This document shows positions 1-42,994 of a stretch of 64,000 bases of DNA, in pieces (within the stretch, counting starts at the first letter, position 1; every line of letters begins with the position of its first letter). Below the pieces are notes generated by a model. It saw only the letters and a program-made list of their open reading frames with translations, was not told the DNA's origin and searched no databases. The stretch comes from Ancylostoma caninum (Eukaryota; Nematoda; Chromadorea; Rhabditida; Ancylostomatidae), in the NCBI GenBank assembly GCA_037903475.1, contig JBAJFG010000359.1, forward strand, positions 392,001-456,000, given 5' to 3'. The position numbers and the translations under genes were made by a program.

Positions 1-594
1 ATCAGGCACATAATAGGCTATTTTTTTCCACTAGATATCATTGCTGCATTTTCCTCTGCTGCTCAAATGCGTGGACCAAAATAACTGAACGAATTTAACG
101 AAAAAAAACCGTTTTATTGCATCGAAAGGATATTTGCTGCGTTACAGTTCCTACTTCAATGTGAGAATAGTTGTTAACAGTGGATACCATAGGAATATCC
201 TCCATAGGAACGGACTTTTTTTTTCGAGATTACTGAAAACTCCTTTTTCTCAGTTTTTTGGAAAAATTGGTAACCCCATTTTTCCATGTAAAGAGAACAA
301 CTACAGAGTAGAACCATTACAGTAAAATACTCAAAATACGATTCAGAATAACTCCTTTGCGAATCGAATCGAGGCGGTACAAACGAGGAAACATCATGTT
401 AGTGAAAGTGGTGGATTTGGACTTGGAACGCTATAGCTCTGTTTCAAAGCAGTTTGGGTCAATGTTATATAGCGCATGGAAAGAGTACTTCGACCCTCAT
501 CATCTCCTAAAACTTCGGCCAAATAGCTCAGTCCGAAGTTATGATGGAAAGATCCGCCTTTAACATGCCACTGATCATATCTTTTTGACCGTGA

Positions 595-947
595 CTGTAT
601 ATGTGTATATGTGTGTAGTGTATGTGTGTATTTGTATGTATGTGTGTATATGTGTATGTATGTATATGTACACATGCACACACACATACATACACATACA
701 TACACACACATACATACACACGTACATACACACATACATACATACATACATACATACATACATACATACATACATACATACATACATACATACATACATA
801 CATACATACATACATACATACATACACATACATACACATACATACATATACATACACATACATATACATATACATACATATACATACATACACATACATA
901 TACATACACATACATACATACACATACATATACATACATGTACATAT
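595..947. repeat. (GTAT/ATAC)n microsatellite
   Basis: About 350 bp of GTAT/GTGT units switching at about 665 to their complement (ACAT/ATAC), so the array is partly self-complementary. It is the insertion target of the hAT MITE that follows, and the same microsatellite resumes at 1216-1345. Confidence 0.95.
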
Positions 948-1215
948 CAGTGGCGGACGCAGGGGGGGGGGCGCGCCCCCCGAGAATGGGTCGCCAAATT
1001 TTCGAAATTACTTTACAATACAAATAAAAATCTTGTGTTAGCTTATTTTTAATTGTTTATTTTTATTATTATTTTTAATATATTTTTTATTCATTGTTTA
1101 TTATTATAATCAATATTATTATTAATTTTATTTTCCGTCTGGGTCCCCAAAACGGCGGAGACCCCACTTTTCTTCCCACGCCCCCCCTCCCGCCCACTTT
1201 CTGCGTCCGCCACTG
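948..1215. mobile_element. hAT-type MITE, copy A
   Basis: 268 bp with perfect 15-bp terminal inverted repeats (CAGTGGCGGACGCAG at 948-962, complement at 1201-1215) and a perfect 8-bp target duplication GTACATAT (940-947 and 1216-1223). CAGTG termini with 8-bp duplications are the hAT signature. The interior is AT-rich with a G-run; no coding capacity. Related copies: 10321-10568, 28.01-30.13 kb (split) and 31596-31846. Confidence 0.9.
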
Positions 1216-1345
1216 GTACATATATATACATATATATACATACATATACATACATATACATACTTATACATACATACATACAAACATACACACACATACA
1301 TACACACACATACATACACACATACATGCAAACAACACACACACA
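1216..1345. repeat. (ATAC)n microsatellite, right part
   Basis: Continuation of the microsatellite array to the right of hAT MITE copy A. Confidence 0.9.
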
Positions 1346-2225
1346 CCCAAATCTCTTTCGTTACATTCTTCCGAAATTTGATTAGTGTGACTGCACATCT
1401 TCGGTACTTAAGAGCAAATTATAATGTAGATCTATCGTTACATTGGGAGCGCTGGACTCATCCCTGGGAAAAAGGCTTGGGATGGCTTAGATGAGATTTA
1501 CATACCTGCGTGCTACAGGGAAGCACACTGTGTAGGGTTTTTTTTTACTTTGAGTATAGCAAACGAGTACATATCCCTGACTTGATGGATTATTCGGGTT
1601 GCTGTTATATGGTTTTAATGGCGTATCGATTATCGACAGGACAATTCTATCATGGGTCTCTTCGAGTGTGGTCGTACTTCACATGCTGGCTTATGACATA
1701 CCAACACATGAGAAAGTATGGGTATGATCTAGTCATTCCTCTGAAGATCCTTAATTATGTGAGTGGATTGCGGGATCTAGTACCCAACTTTCCTGCGGGG
1801 CGTTGCCGGCCTCATGCAAGCTGCAGGCAGTACTAATAAAGGACGATTACAAGGCATCTGACCACAGAACTTTATTCATACAAGGTTGAAACGTCCAGAA
1901 GAACCGCCAAGGTTGGTCAAAGCAGAAAACCTGCAGCAGAAAGAGTTCTAGCTGAGGCTCCCTGGGGACTGTCTGCTGCTGACCCTCTCATCGACTAGGC
2001 CCAGCGGTCCTTCAGCAAGTTGGTCCGTCTAGGATTAAATGCAATTTACACGTCAAAGATAGCCATAGAACTCTTCTCAGACTCTTCCAAAATGTAAAAT
2101 CGTTTGCCTGAGCAAATAGTTCGTCTTTCAACGTTATTGCATGCAGAGAATCTTGAGAAGGAGCACTCCGCACACCCGCCGCAATTGGTTAGGAATGAGT
2201 TTAGGTATTAGATGTCCGTGAACGA
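1346..2225. repeat. non-coding; dispersed repeat copy at about 1900-2210
   Basis: About 1900-2210 read on the minus strand resembles 43.9-44.2 kb on the plus strand (shared pieces: ATTCTCTGCATGCA/ATTCTCTGCCTGCA, TAACGTTGAAA, GACCGCTGGGCCTA/GACCGTTAGGCCTA). Nothing recognisable at 1346-1900. Confidence 0.5.
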
Positions 2226-2260
2226 TGTCAATGTGTGTGTTCTTTTTAAATACAACTTGC

Positions 2261-33586
<31,326 letters not shown>

Positions 33587-33866
33587 CTGTTAAAGCGAAC
33601 TGAGGGCAAGATAGTAGGAGTTCATGAACTGTGGACACCTCAATGAGCAGAAGTTTTGAATTTTCATCATCATAGGGAGGAAATGATGCAAGGGAAAGTC
33701 GAAATCATTTCTTGTTCTAGGAGAAAAGTGAAGGACAGATTAGCAACATCTAGAGTAATTGCAATCTCAGAACCGACAAAGTTCAAATGTAATACACATC
33801 GAAACGCCTTATAAGAGTAATAGTATCGGCTATTCCAGCTTAACCTGAACAAATTGTAAGCGTGAT

Positions 33867-34170
<304 letters not shown>

Positions 34171-34174
34171 ATTG

Positions 34175-34410
34175 TTACTACTAGCGCCCCTTCGGGACGC
34201 TAGAAAGTAGGGTGGGGCAGCCACCTGAGGCAGGTGGAAAGGCTTCACACATGTGAAATGCTTAGAGAATTAACAATAAAGCAAGACTAATCATCAACTG
34301 AGCTCAAATACGGAACCCTCTTTATGAATTGCGTGTATTCTACCAGTCTGGCCGCCTCACCAACGTCGGGCTTCCACACTTCTTGTGGTCCTTGCCTTCC
34401 TCCAGATTCT
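34175..34410 (-). mobile_element. probable retroposon 3' end
   Basis: On the minus strand the sequence runs from AATCTGGAGGAAGGCAAGG through an open stretch (NLEEGKDHKKCGSPTL), AATAAAG-type and GC-rich hairpin sequence (CCACCTGCCTCAGGTGG), into the (TAA)n array. I believe this is a non-LTR 3' UTR but cannot name the family with certainty. Confidence 0.45.
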
Positions 34411-34621
34411 TAATCATACATCTACATGTAAAACTATTTCCCGATACATGGTACTACCTACTGTTTTTTTTTTGTAAGTGCATTCATTCAACGCCTATGG
34501 ACCCGTCATGGCCAGCCACTCCCAACTCTACACAGGAGTATCTTCCAGATGGCTTAAGAACCTGTGTACAACTCAGCATAACCAACATAATGCGAATAAT
34601 CATCTTTTTCACAGTACTGGG

Positions 34622-35165
34622 CCACTGCTGACCGTTATCCTGGTGTTTTCCCTACTAGTGCCCACGGCGGACCCGATCCAGCTTCCCCACGGTTGGGCCA
34701 AGACAGACCCCATTCTAAATCCGTGGACCCTTATGCATTTTCTCCACTACTGGGCCACGGCGTACCTACATATTCTCCATCCGTGGGCCCATATCCTGGC
34801 ATTTTTCCTGCTATTGGCCACGGCAGACCCGTTCTCCACCCGTGCACCCATATCCTGGCGTTTTCCCGACTACATGCCGCAAGCAGACCCATTCTCCATC
34901 TGAGGACCCGTGTACTGGTGTTTTCCCCACTACTGGTCCACAGTAGACCCATCCTCCATTCGTGGGCCCTAATCCTGGCGTATTCCTTACTATTGGCCAC
35001 GACGGGCTCTTTCTTCATCCGTTGGCCCTTATCCCGGCGTTTTCCCGGCTACTGGCCACGACAGACCCATTCTCCATCCGTGGACCCCTATGTTGGCGTT
35101 TCCCCCCATTGTTGGGGCACGGCGGACCCTTTCTCGATCTGTGAATTCCTCTCCTGGTGTTCTGG
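34622..35165. repeat. 60-bp minisatellite, about nine copies
   Basis: Unit of the type GTTTTCCCGACTACATGCC...ATCCGTGGGCCC...TCCTGGC repeated at 60-bp spacing with 10-25 percent divergence. Because 60 is a multiple of 3, long frames stay open on both strands (plus 34693-35244; minus 35018-34731) as 20-residue repeats. No splice or codon evidence shows they are coding. Confidence 0.85.
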
Positions 35166-36858
35166 TGTTTTTTCTGAACTATGGAGCCCCGGCACATTTG
35201 CCCGTCATCAGTGCACCCGCACTACTTGTAAATCTCGAGAATAATGGAAGAAAGTTGGGAAATATTCAGAGTGGTCAATTGCATGTGCTTTCAGGAGATG
35301 TCACAACAGCGTAGGATGACCCGTTCTTCTTGTGTATTGGATTGTACTGTCCCTCTTAGGAACACACTGATCCTAGGACTCCCTCCCTAATCTTTGTGGG
35401 ACATCGTGAATAAGTGCCCCAAACATATATCCTCAAAGCAAGGACCGAATGCGTCCCATCGCTGCGCGACCTCTCAAGATGCTTATCCATCCATTCGAGG
35501 AGTATCACTCCCAGTGCACAATGATTTTTTGAGGAGGCTGTTAAAGCGCCAACAGAGAGGCTGCTCTGCTCCGTACACTGCTGTTACGCAATGTCAAGTC
35601 GTTGTAAACATTCCCTCGCCCGGAGGGCGCGAGACCGCTAGAGTAGGGTCCCACCACGAAACCCTGAAAGCACTGTCTAAATCTCTCGCTTTCATCATTG
35701 GAGACTGTATCCATTTTTCCGTCAGTGCTGCCCTTACGGTGCTTTGTTAAGAGGATTAGATAGATGATAATTCACCCTCTCACGTTACTATTAGATCAAT
35801 AAATTCATTTTGGAAGTTACGCTCGCCTCCACATCTTCTAGTGGAAGGCTCCACTTGTACTTCAACGTCTCCTAAGCTCCTTCTCCCAACCGCGTCTGCG
35901 ATCAGCGATCGCCAAGCTAACCCCTCACCACTGACGACAGAAATTGTACCTGTCGCGACTTCGTGCGACTCCATTTGTGACAAGACTCCCAGATTGCGGC
36001 GCGTAATGGCCCTACGCTCCTCGCACGCGCACGTTAGGCTCCACATGTGTCGATTATCAACAACAACAATCCATATGGTACGAGAGAGATAACCCGGCGT
36101 TCCTGGCTGCGCGAGGAGGCATGGAGCACATGCTGCACCTGCGCAGCGCGGCTCATACGTCGGGGAATTTGTGTTTGCCATCAACCCCCTAATGATGGGC
36201 TGTTTGTGTTCCCGCTTTAGTCGTTATATTGTATTTGTGTGTATATTCGTAGCAGGCTATGAATATGGGCAGTGTTAATGTTCTATTGTGCAGGAAGAAG
36301 TACAGACGGATGCCACGAAGGTAGTGGCCACAGTATCCAGCATAGTTACTGTCTTACATGTGTGTATTATCAGCGCTGGCAGACGAGGTGGCAGCTCTCG
36401 TGCAATATCACATACAGTCTATCCGAAACAGGGCACAGCACTAGGTGGTCAGTGTCGGTTGGGGAGTACTAAGTCCAGTCGGATTCCGAAATGGGCTACT
36501 AAATACCTGTACACTAGCGTTCTTTCAGAAAAAGCAGACAGCACTAAAAAAGTGACTTAACTAAGCGATAGTGAGACGACGAATGATGTTTCAGCAAGAA
36601 ATGCGTACCATTTACTGAAGACAGCCTAAATCATCTCAAAGTCAAGCTAAAATCTCCGAGAAACCGATTTCAATGCGGGACTGTTTGATCCCGCTAGAAC
36701 TCGTCGAAACTTGTGATAGGACCTGTCAGATACAAGCAATTGTCATTAGAGCGTGTTTTTTCACTCAAAACAGGAACTTTTCCAGGAAATTTCTCCCGTT
36801 TGAGGAAGTGTTCCGATACATTGTCAACTATAAGAAATGCGCCTAGGTGGTAACAACT

Positions 36859-37026
36859 CTCCCCAAAGTGGTATCTTTCGTTTTTGAGAAACCGTCTTCG
36901 TTTTTTGAGAAAAAAAGGTCATTAATGGTCAAAAAATGGTCAAAAACCACTTTTTGACCATTATTGACGGTTTTTTTTTCAAAAACGAAGAGGGTTTCTC
37001 AAAAACGAAGTGTGCCACTTTGGGGA
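36859..37026. repeat. 168-bp palindrome
   Basis: CTCCCCAAAGTGG at the left and CCACTTTGGGGAG at the right, continuing inward as TTTCGTTTTTGAGAAACC and complement down to the centre TGGTCAAAAA/TTTTTGACCA. It can form a long hairpin and is part of the insert in the LTR-like repeat. Confidence 0.85.
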
Positions 37027-37331
37027 GATACTTGTTGGTATAGTGCGCATCTACAGTCAAAATTCCAATATGATACGTCTTCTTGAGCAACACCTGATTA
37101 TCGCTGGAGCGCACCAGAGTGCAGGGTGGGGATGTAGCAAATGGTTGAACGACAGTGATCTTCAGCCACGATTTTGATGATCCTTCAGACGTGCCTCTCT
37201 GAAATCTGCTTTTGTCTAACGTCAGTAGACGATTAGCGGTTGGCTACGCCTCGAACATTGGTGCTAAGCCCCCTGAATCTGCAGGACGCTACTAAGTTTT
37301 GGTGGTCAGTGACCACATGGTGCTGCGCCCT

Positions 37332-37876
37332 GATCCGAAACGACGAGTCCTCTAAGCCGGCGGGAAACGTCGTGGCAGCGCGACTACGGCGCGGCCGTCT
37401 TGGTAGTGTACGTCGAATTGATCAGCTGTTGAGATCAACACTGCCACGTTCAATCGGCAAAAAGGTGGGGTTTTCTCTGTTTTTATCCATAGTTGTAGTC
37501 TCTTTTTTGTTTATATTAGCATATATCAGGTTTTCGCTTGTCTGAGGCCGTTTGGAACGTTTCTTTTTTATTCGAATGTGTTTTCTCGTTCTTTTTTTCC
37601 TGTATGACCATGGTAGAATAAAAAAACACATTCAAATAAAAAGAAACGTTCAGAATGGCCTCAGACAAGCAACGGCCTGATACGTGATTATATTTTCTAA
37701 AAAGAAACCGCAACAATGTATAGAAACAAACACCCCCCCCCCACCTTTTCGCCGATTGAACGTGGCAGCGTTGATCTCAAGAGCTGATCAATTCGATGTA
37801 CGCTGCCGAGACGGCCGCGCCGCAGTCGCGCTGTCACGACGTTTCCCGCCGGCTGATGAGATCCGTCGTTTCTGAT
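37332..37876. mobile_element. 545-bp foldback element with about 250-bp arms
   Basis: Left arm from GATCCGAAACGACGAG, right arm to CGTCGTTTCTGATAT. Shared blocks inward: AAGCCGGCGGGAAACGTCGT, GCCACGTTCAATCGGC, GCTTGTCTGAGGCC and GAAACGTTC/GAACGTTTC; the loop is near 37600. Chance open frames are common in it. No transposase. Confidence 0.85.
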
Positions 37877-38469
37877 ATGTCGTTTGCTGTCGGTTGTGCA
37901 TAGTGTGCGGGATCTGGTTATGTCACAAGTGTCGTAGTGGTATAGATTGGTAGCAAGGGCCTCCACGGCAGTTGTGCTATCGCATTCTTTGGCAGGCGGA
38001 CAATAGCATTCCGACGCAAGCCTCCAAGCTACCGACATCGACGACGCACACGCCTGGTATGTGCTGTTCGGAGGTTCTGGCGAGCAGCTCCGCCTGTGCA
38101 TGTTTTGTGACCTGTATCCAGTGAATGAGCTGCCCCAGAATTCACGACAGCACCAGACTTAGCACCCTCCCGATCCATGGAGCCCCAACCATCGCCTTTA
38201 TCGGGATGTGTTCTTACACAAAAATTTATATCCTTTTCTCGTATTCATTTACTTGCAGCACCACCTGATGATTGGAGTGCCACGAAATGTTGCTGCACAC
38301 TCTTTTATTTCTCCAGGCATTCGTAGCGTATAATTAAACCCACCGTTTCTATGGACGCGTCAGGACGAAGTGCAGTTGGCCGTTGCTCACTGTTTTCCGA
38401 ATACAAGGTACATATACCAATCGACTGTAAATCTTCGTTTAATGCACGAAATAGCATACGAAAGGAAAT

Positions 38470-39260
38470 ATTAGGTTGTTATATAAGTTTCCGCTGTTTA
38501 GAAATTTTCGAAAAAAACCTTTATAAAAAAATCAAATAACAATAGATAAAGATCGCAGTATGCACAATAACAGTCGCTGAACGTTTGCTGTTTTCACATC
38601 AATAGCTGGTCCTAAAATCCGTGGACTACGAGGCAAAGAATTGAGTCAGGCAGTGCTAGAGGTCACTGAATTCGACAAATCGGTTCTCGCAAAATAGACA
38701 TTCTTGTGATTTTGTAACTGACGCCCTGTTAGAGCTAGATTTGGGCTACACAGTACGCACTTAAAAAATCTTCTGCAAGCTCTTCGCTTTTCCAGAGAGT
38801 TCGAGCAACAAAATTGAGGTGCTCCTCGCAGTGTGGCAAAATGGTGTGATCCACAAAACGCTTAGAACTTGCCCCAAAATTCTACCGATTAATGTCACCA
38901 AATAGCTGATGATGCCAATCGGTGGAAAAAATTCCAGTTTAATTCGCTTCAATTCCAGAGAGAAAAACGACAGTATTGAAATTTTGAGTTGCCAAGTTTG
39001 GCGCCTGTGCTTGAGCCTGCTCGGAAATGAAATGGAGAGAGAAAGTACCAGCAGAATAAGAATGGCCTCAGGATTACTCCGCTCAAATTTGGTCAGCCTC
39101 ATGCAACGTTATGGTCTAATTATTATCCGCGCAACTGCTGTTAGCAAAGTTGCATTTTTGAAGGGTTCACTCCAGAGTTAATTGCATTTTTTAAAACAAG
39201 GCGGAAAAATATGATTCACACTCCTGGAATTCTTGCGTGATCAAGCCCTTTAAAATGGTA
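38470..39260 (-). mobile_element. mariner-like non-autonomous element, copy 1
   Basis: One end TTAGGTTGTTATATAAGTTT at 38470, and interior homologous (inverted) to the copy at 61209-62096, for example CCGTGGACTACGAGGCAAAG against CCGTGGACTGCGAGGCAAAG and the stretch 38757-39110. The second terminal repeat is not recognisable. Confidence 0.65.
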
Positions 39261-39358
39261 TGTGGATGTAAGTAAAATCTAACCGGGAATCATCGATTAC
39301 AAACGTTCGGATATCCCCGTACCAAAACAGTGGAAACTTATGTAGCAACCTTGTATAC

Positions 39359-40151
39359 AAGGCCAGGGCTACTCACTACTGTATCCGCGTAGGGCAATCG
39401 TGGTGGGACCACAGAGCATGTCACTTGCATGTTCAGACATGATCGAACCATTGGTTTTTTTTTGGTAGGTCCTAACGTCGTGTATATGCACGTGAAAGTG
39501 AAGAAGTAAGTAAGAATTAGGCTTGCGGAGACAAATTCCAGGGCTGGATTCGTGAAACAACAATTGAACAAACCAACGATGGCTAGTGTGATTGGTTATC
39601 ACAAGGACCACGTAATGCTAGGAAACGACAGACGCGAAATTGATTTGCTAGCCAGGTTTCGAGAGGTCATACATTCATGAATCCTAGTGCTGCTTGTAAT
39701 CCAAACGTGTTCAACACGATGGAAGCTCCTGGACGTATTAGGAATGGGCCGAAATCTTCTTCAGTTTACTTTAGTTTCAGTCCGTTGACTGGATTGTGAA
39801 GGTGCCACGCTGCGGCGATACCTACCTTATTTCCATCTTCCCCCCCCCCCCTGCGAATGAACTAAATTTGTTGACTGGTTTGTAAAGAGGCACAAGGCTC
39901 GTCTACAAACAGCATTAAGTCTCGTCACAATTTTTCATGAAACTTAACGTTCACATCTTCTAGGTACTTCTATGATAATGTTCCCTTTCACTAATCACAC
40001 ATGCCTTCGTTGAGATCACCGTAAAGATATGCCAAACATGTGTGAACACGCAGACACATTTGTGCATGCACACAAACTGAACGGTCCCGCCACGATTGCC
40101 CTGCGCGGAGCTGTGGGTACTGTAATGAGTAGCCCTGGCCTTGTATCTCTT
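39359..40151. mobile_element. TIR element, possible Tc1/mariner type
   Basis: Inverted ends CAAGGCCAGGGCTACTCA (39359) and complement (to 40151), each flanked by TA, and a shared subterminal block GGGCAATCGTGG. About 790 bp, no transposase found. It lies just downstream of the PAN-like exon. Confidence 0.7.
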
Positions 40152-40198
40152 TCCTGTCGAAATAGCAAGTATGATGAAGCAAACTAGTTTTCTCTCAC

Positions 40199-40356
40199 CT
40201 TCTGTTTGTATGGAATAAAAGCAGCTGCTTTACAGTATGTGATGCTATCAACGCATCGCTCAACGCATCGTTCGTGTGTCGGCATATGAACTCTTTGTAG
40301 AACTGCTGATGAGTTGAACACATACCGTTTTCGGGAGCACACTCGTAATCCGGGGA
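40199..40356 (-). CDS. PAN/Apple-like domain exon
   Basis: 158 nt between acceptor ATTTTTTAG and donor AAG|GTGAGA, phase 1 in and 0 out. Encodes PGLRVCSRKRYVFNSSAVLQ, then RVHMPTHERCVERCVDS and ITYCKAAAFIPYKQK. The spacing C...RCVERC....YCKAAAF resembles the first half of a PAN/Apple domain, an extracellular protein- or sugar-binding fold common in nematode secreted proteins. The reading frame stays open upstream to about 40480, so the exon could start earlier. The second half of the domain was not found. It could belong to the TSR gene downstream or to a separate gene. Confidence 0.6.
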
Positions 40357-40795
40357 CTAAAAAATCTTGTTCAAGCAGCGTTTGCAGTTTTATATCGCCA
40401 TTGGCTGCTTGACAACAATCAGCTCTGTGCAGACTTTTTCCATATAAAAAAGGCCCCAGCATGCTCCGGACCAAAAGCAAAACAGAGCCCTCTTCAAAAA
40501 AAAATTTTTTTTTCAAAGTCCTCTCTGGATATGCAATTGGTGGAAGCCACTTTGGAAATCAGTATAAAGGTCAGAACAGAACAGAAGGCGTTCCGTAGAA
40601 AATATAGTAATAGCTCTGAGTTATGACCAAACCATTATTGAGAGAAAGCAGAAAGCACAATATTGCGAGAGCGAACGGAACATTGAACAGAGATTTGTAA
40701 TATAATCAGAGCAGATTGGAGCCGTTATTGCAAGATATAAGAATGAACGAATGATTCTTGACTGGAAAAAGTGAAACAGCACGTTTAATACATGT

Positions 40796-41708
40796 TGCCG
40801 CGACTTCGTGCGACTCTTTTCTGTCATCGCTGTGTTCGCCAGGTCGCCGCGCGCATAGTCCCGAGGCTCCTCTGAGTTAGGCTCCGCCCTTGCGCCGCGA
40901 ACGCATAAATAGCCGACGCGCCAGTGCTGAAAGTTCTTTCGTCGTCGCTCCTTCGCGAGGAGTGAATGCCAACAGTCAAGGGATGATGGTTTTATGATGG
41001 TCACAGTGTCGATTCCAACAGTACACAGGCCACGGGAAACATCGAAGGAGCAATTCCAAGTCTGAGGTAACTCGACGTCTGTAAGGTCTGCTCGGAGGCG
41101 TTGAGCACCTGTTCACACTGCCGGCTTGTCCAACCTGTCGAGAAGTTTGTGCTTGCTAAGTCCCCTAGTGACTGGGTTGGTTGAATCCTCCGCTTAGTGT
41201 TTAGTGTTTATATTGTACATTTGTGTTCATTATTATGCTGGTCATGAATTTGGGCAGTTTATGTGTTGATGTTGTGTAATCTACAGATGGGTGCAGCGAA
41301 TGTAGCTGTTGTTACAGTCAGCACAGTCACTATCATACGTATGGGTTAACAGTATGAATCGTACTGGCGGATGGTGGTGGCAGCTCATCTGCACATCAAA
41401 TAAGTCGTTGTCTGTTGTGATCACATGAGTCAGTGTTGGTGCATCTGAGAATGCCTGGGAGCTAGTTGTGTAACAGTGGCGTATTGATATGGTTGGTAGC
41501 TTAGGGGCCTCCACTGCAGTTGTGCTGTAAGTTAAGTGGCAGGTGAATATGTACATGCATTCTGACGCAAGCAAAATGTGGTACCAGCCTTGGCGGGTCA
41601 CATGCCCCGTCAGTATCAGGTTGCGGGTTTCCTGGTAGTAGCTCCGCCGATGCGTTGGCTCTGGTGTCCGCTAACCACTGCCATGGGCGACTCCGGGGAA
41701 TCACGACA
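40796..41708 (+). mobile_element. LTR-like repeat copy 2
   Basis: 913 bp, TGCCGCGACTTCGTGCGACT to AATCACGACA, with TATA-like CATAAATAGC at about 40902 and Cys/Gly-poor open frames only. The flanks CATGT and GATGT match at 4 of 5 (ATGT exactly if the element ends one base later). Collinear with the two halves of copy 1. Read as a solo LTR; alternatively a non-autonomous DNA element. Confidence 0.65.
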
Positions 41709-42514
41709 GATGTAGTTTATGGCGCTCCTCGATTGGAGGAGATATTCTACAAGCTTCGACTATCGAAAGGATTCGAAGAACTTCTGCGAAGTCTAAGCAA
41801 TAAGGATTGGCTTGAAATTTTCAGAGAGTCAATAAAGGGTGCAAGAAATGTTTCAAAAAAAACAGTCCAACCCTCGCGTCAAAGATATATCAGTCTTAAA
41901 AAAAACGGCGGACACCCGCTGGGCGCGCCAACACAGGTCACCAGTTCAAAAATGGATTAGACTAGTTGCGGGAACTGAGACCAAGGAATCGTCAGAGAAG
42001 ACTCAGTGCTTGAAACTCAACAGCATGCGGAATTCTCCAGGCATTCCCGGATTTTGCTAGAAAAAAAAACACTCTAGATTTCAAGTCTCATGACTTCACC
42101 TTTTATGGGTGGCACATTTATATTATATCACTACACCTACTCTCTTTCATCGTTCCTAGTGTTCGCTAACTTGCTCAACCAGCCGTAGTAATATATAATA
42201 TGTAAATAAAAATACGGTAAAACAGTCAACTTAGTTGTTCTTCATACTGTATTATGCGTTTGCGTGTTTTTCGACTTCCAGTCATCTTGTCCTTAACACT
42301 GTTGCACCATTCCAACTGCGCTTCTCTCTCATTTGCTACTACTGTAAGGTTCTTTCACTGCCCATACTAGTAAGTGCGCTCAGAAGCCTAAACCCAGCGT
42401 AAGGAGCTTCCTTGTTATACTAATATTACCGCCTTTTCCCACAACTCTGCTCCGCCTTCGTTCATGATTTCTGGAAAATCAAAAACGTTTTCGTTCAGTG
42501 TTTACGACACATAC

Positions 42515-42638
42515 GAGCATGATTCGCAAAATTCTATAGAACTCTTCTGACACGATCTCCTTCAAGTTGTGACTAGCGACCGCGTCTACATAGGATAGTA
42601 TCCACACTGATTTGTTGGCTGATAGTTGACTACTGTTT
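42515..42638 (-). CDS. possible third exon of the secreted protein
   Basis: 124 nt, acceptor AATTAGTTAG, donor CTC|GTATGT, phase 2 in and 0 out, so it joins the previous exon in frame. Encodes NSSQLSANKSVWILSYVDAV then ASHNLKEIVSEEFYRIL. No family is recognised; support is splice signals and phase only. Confidence 0.38.
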
Positions 42639-42790
42639 CTAACTAATTTTGGGAGGTACAATGCCAGCTAATCACTCTTGCATCGCAGAATGCAACCATT
42701 TGGTATGCCGCGCCGCAGCACCTAAGCGGCGCGGCAGAGCAGTTGGCTGATGTGGTTGTAGAAAGTTGCTGGTACTGACGTTTTGCTTAC

Positions 42791-42939
42791 GGTTTTCGGG
42801 ATGAAGACAAAGATACGGTGGAACATGGTGAGGAACATGAGCGAGACATTGGTACCGGCAACGCCTGACAGTCACAGCGTCCGGATGATCTGCCGTGTCG
42901 CGTAGCTGGTGCGGTGCGGCAGGTCACAAAGGCAGTATT
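42791..42939 (-). CDS. cysteine-rich exon following the signal peptide
   Basis: 149 nt, acceptor CACATCACAG, donor AACC|GTAAGC, phase 0 in, 2 out. Encodes NTAFVTCRTAPATRHGRSSG, then RCDCQALPVPMSRSCSSPC and a Ser-rich end. Six cysteines and many Ser/Pro/Arg suggest an extracellular segment; no family is recognised. Confidence 0.5.
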
Positions 42940-42994
42940 CTGTGATGTGAGAGGGATTGACCGGCAGTGTATATAAGTTTCTTATGAGAACCAC

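Larger units (their letters stand above)
35951..38149 (+). mobile_element. LTR-like repeat copy 1, interrupted
   Basis: Begins TGTCGCGACTTCGTGCGACT and ends TTCACGACA, as copy 2 does. The left part (35951 to about 36465) and right part (about 37905-38149) match copy 2 collinearly; about 1.4 kb in between (a palindrome and a foldback) is foreign. Flanks GTACC and GCACC match at 4 of 5. TG...CA ends suggest a solo LTR; no internal retroviral-type genes are seen. Confidence 0.65.

Noticed and set aside
394..570. Possible last exon of the TSR gene (minus; WHVKGGSFHHNFGLSYLAEV..., ending LSLT stop)
   Set aside because: Open and preceded by an AG, but the required incoming phase from exon 19 is 1 while this reads in phase 0, and no cysteines or conserved motif support it.
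528..1052. Tyr/Val/His-rich open frames on both strands
   Set aside because: Artefact of (GTAT)n and of the hAT MITE.
33587..33866. Bridging exon between the PAN exon and 33586
   Set aside because: Two open stretches with acceptors exist (LSWNSRYYYSYKAFR; RNDFDFPLHHFLP) but neither satisfies both incoming phase 0 and outgoing phase 1.
40089..40182. Second PAN exon just downstream of 40199
   Set aside because: An acceptor-like TTTCGACAG exists, but the sequence is the inverted end of the TIR element 39359-40151 and the frame has no PAN cysteine pattern before its stop.
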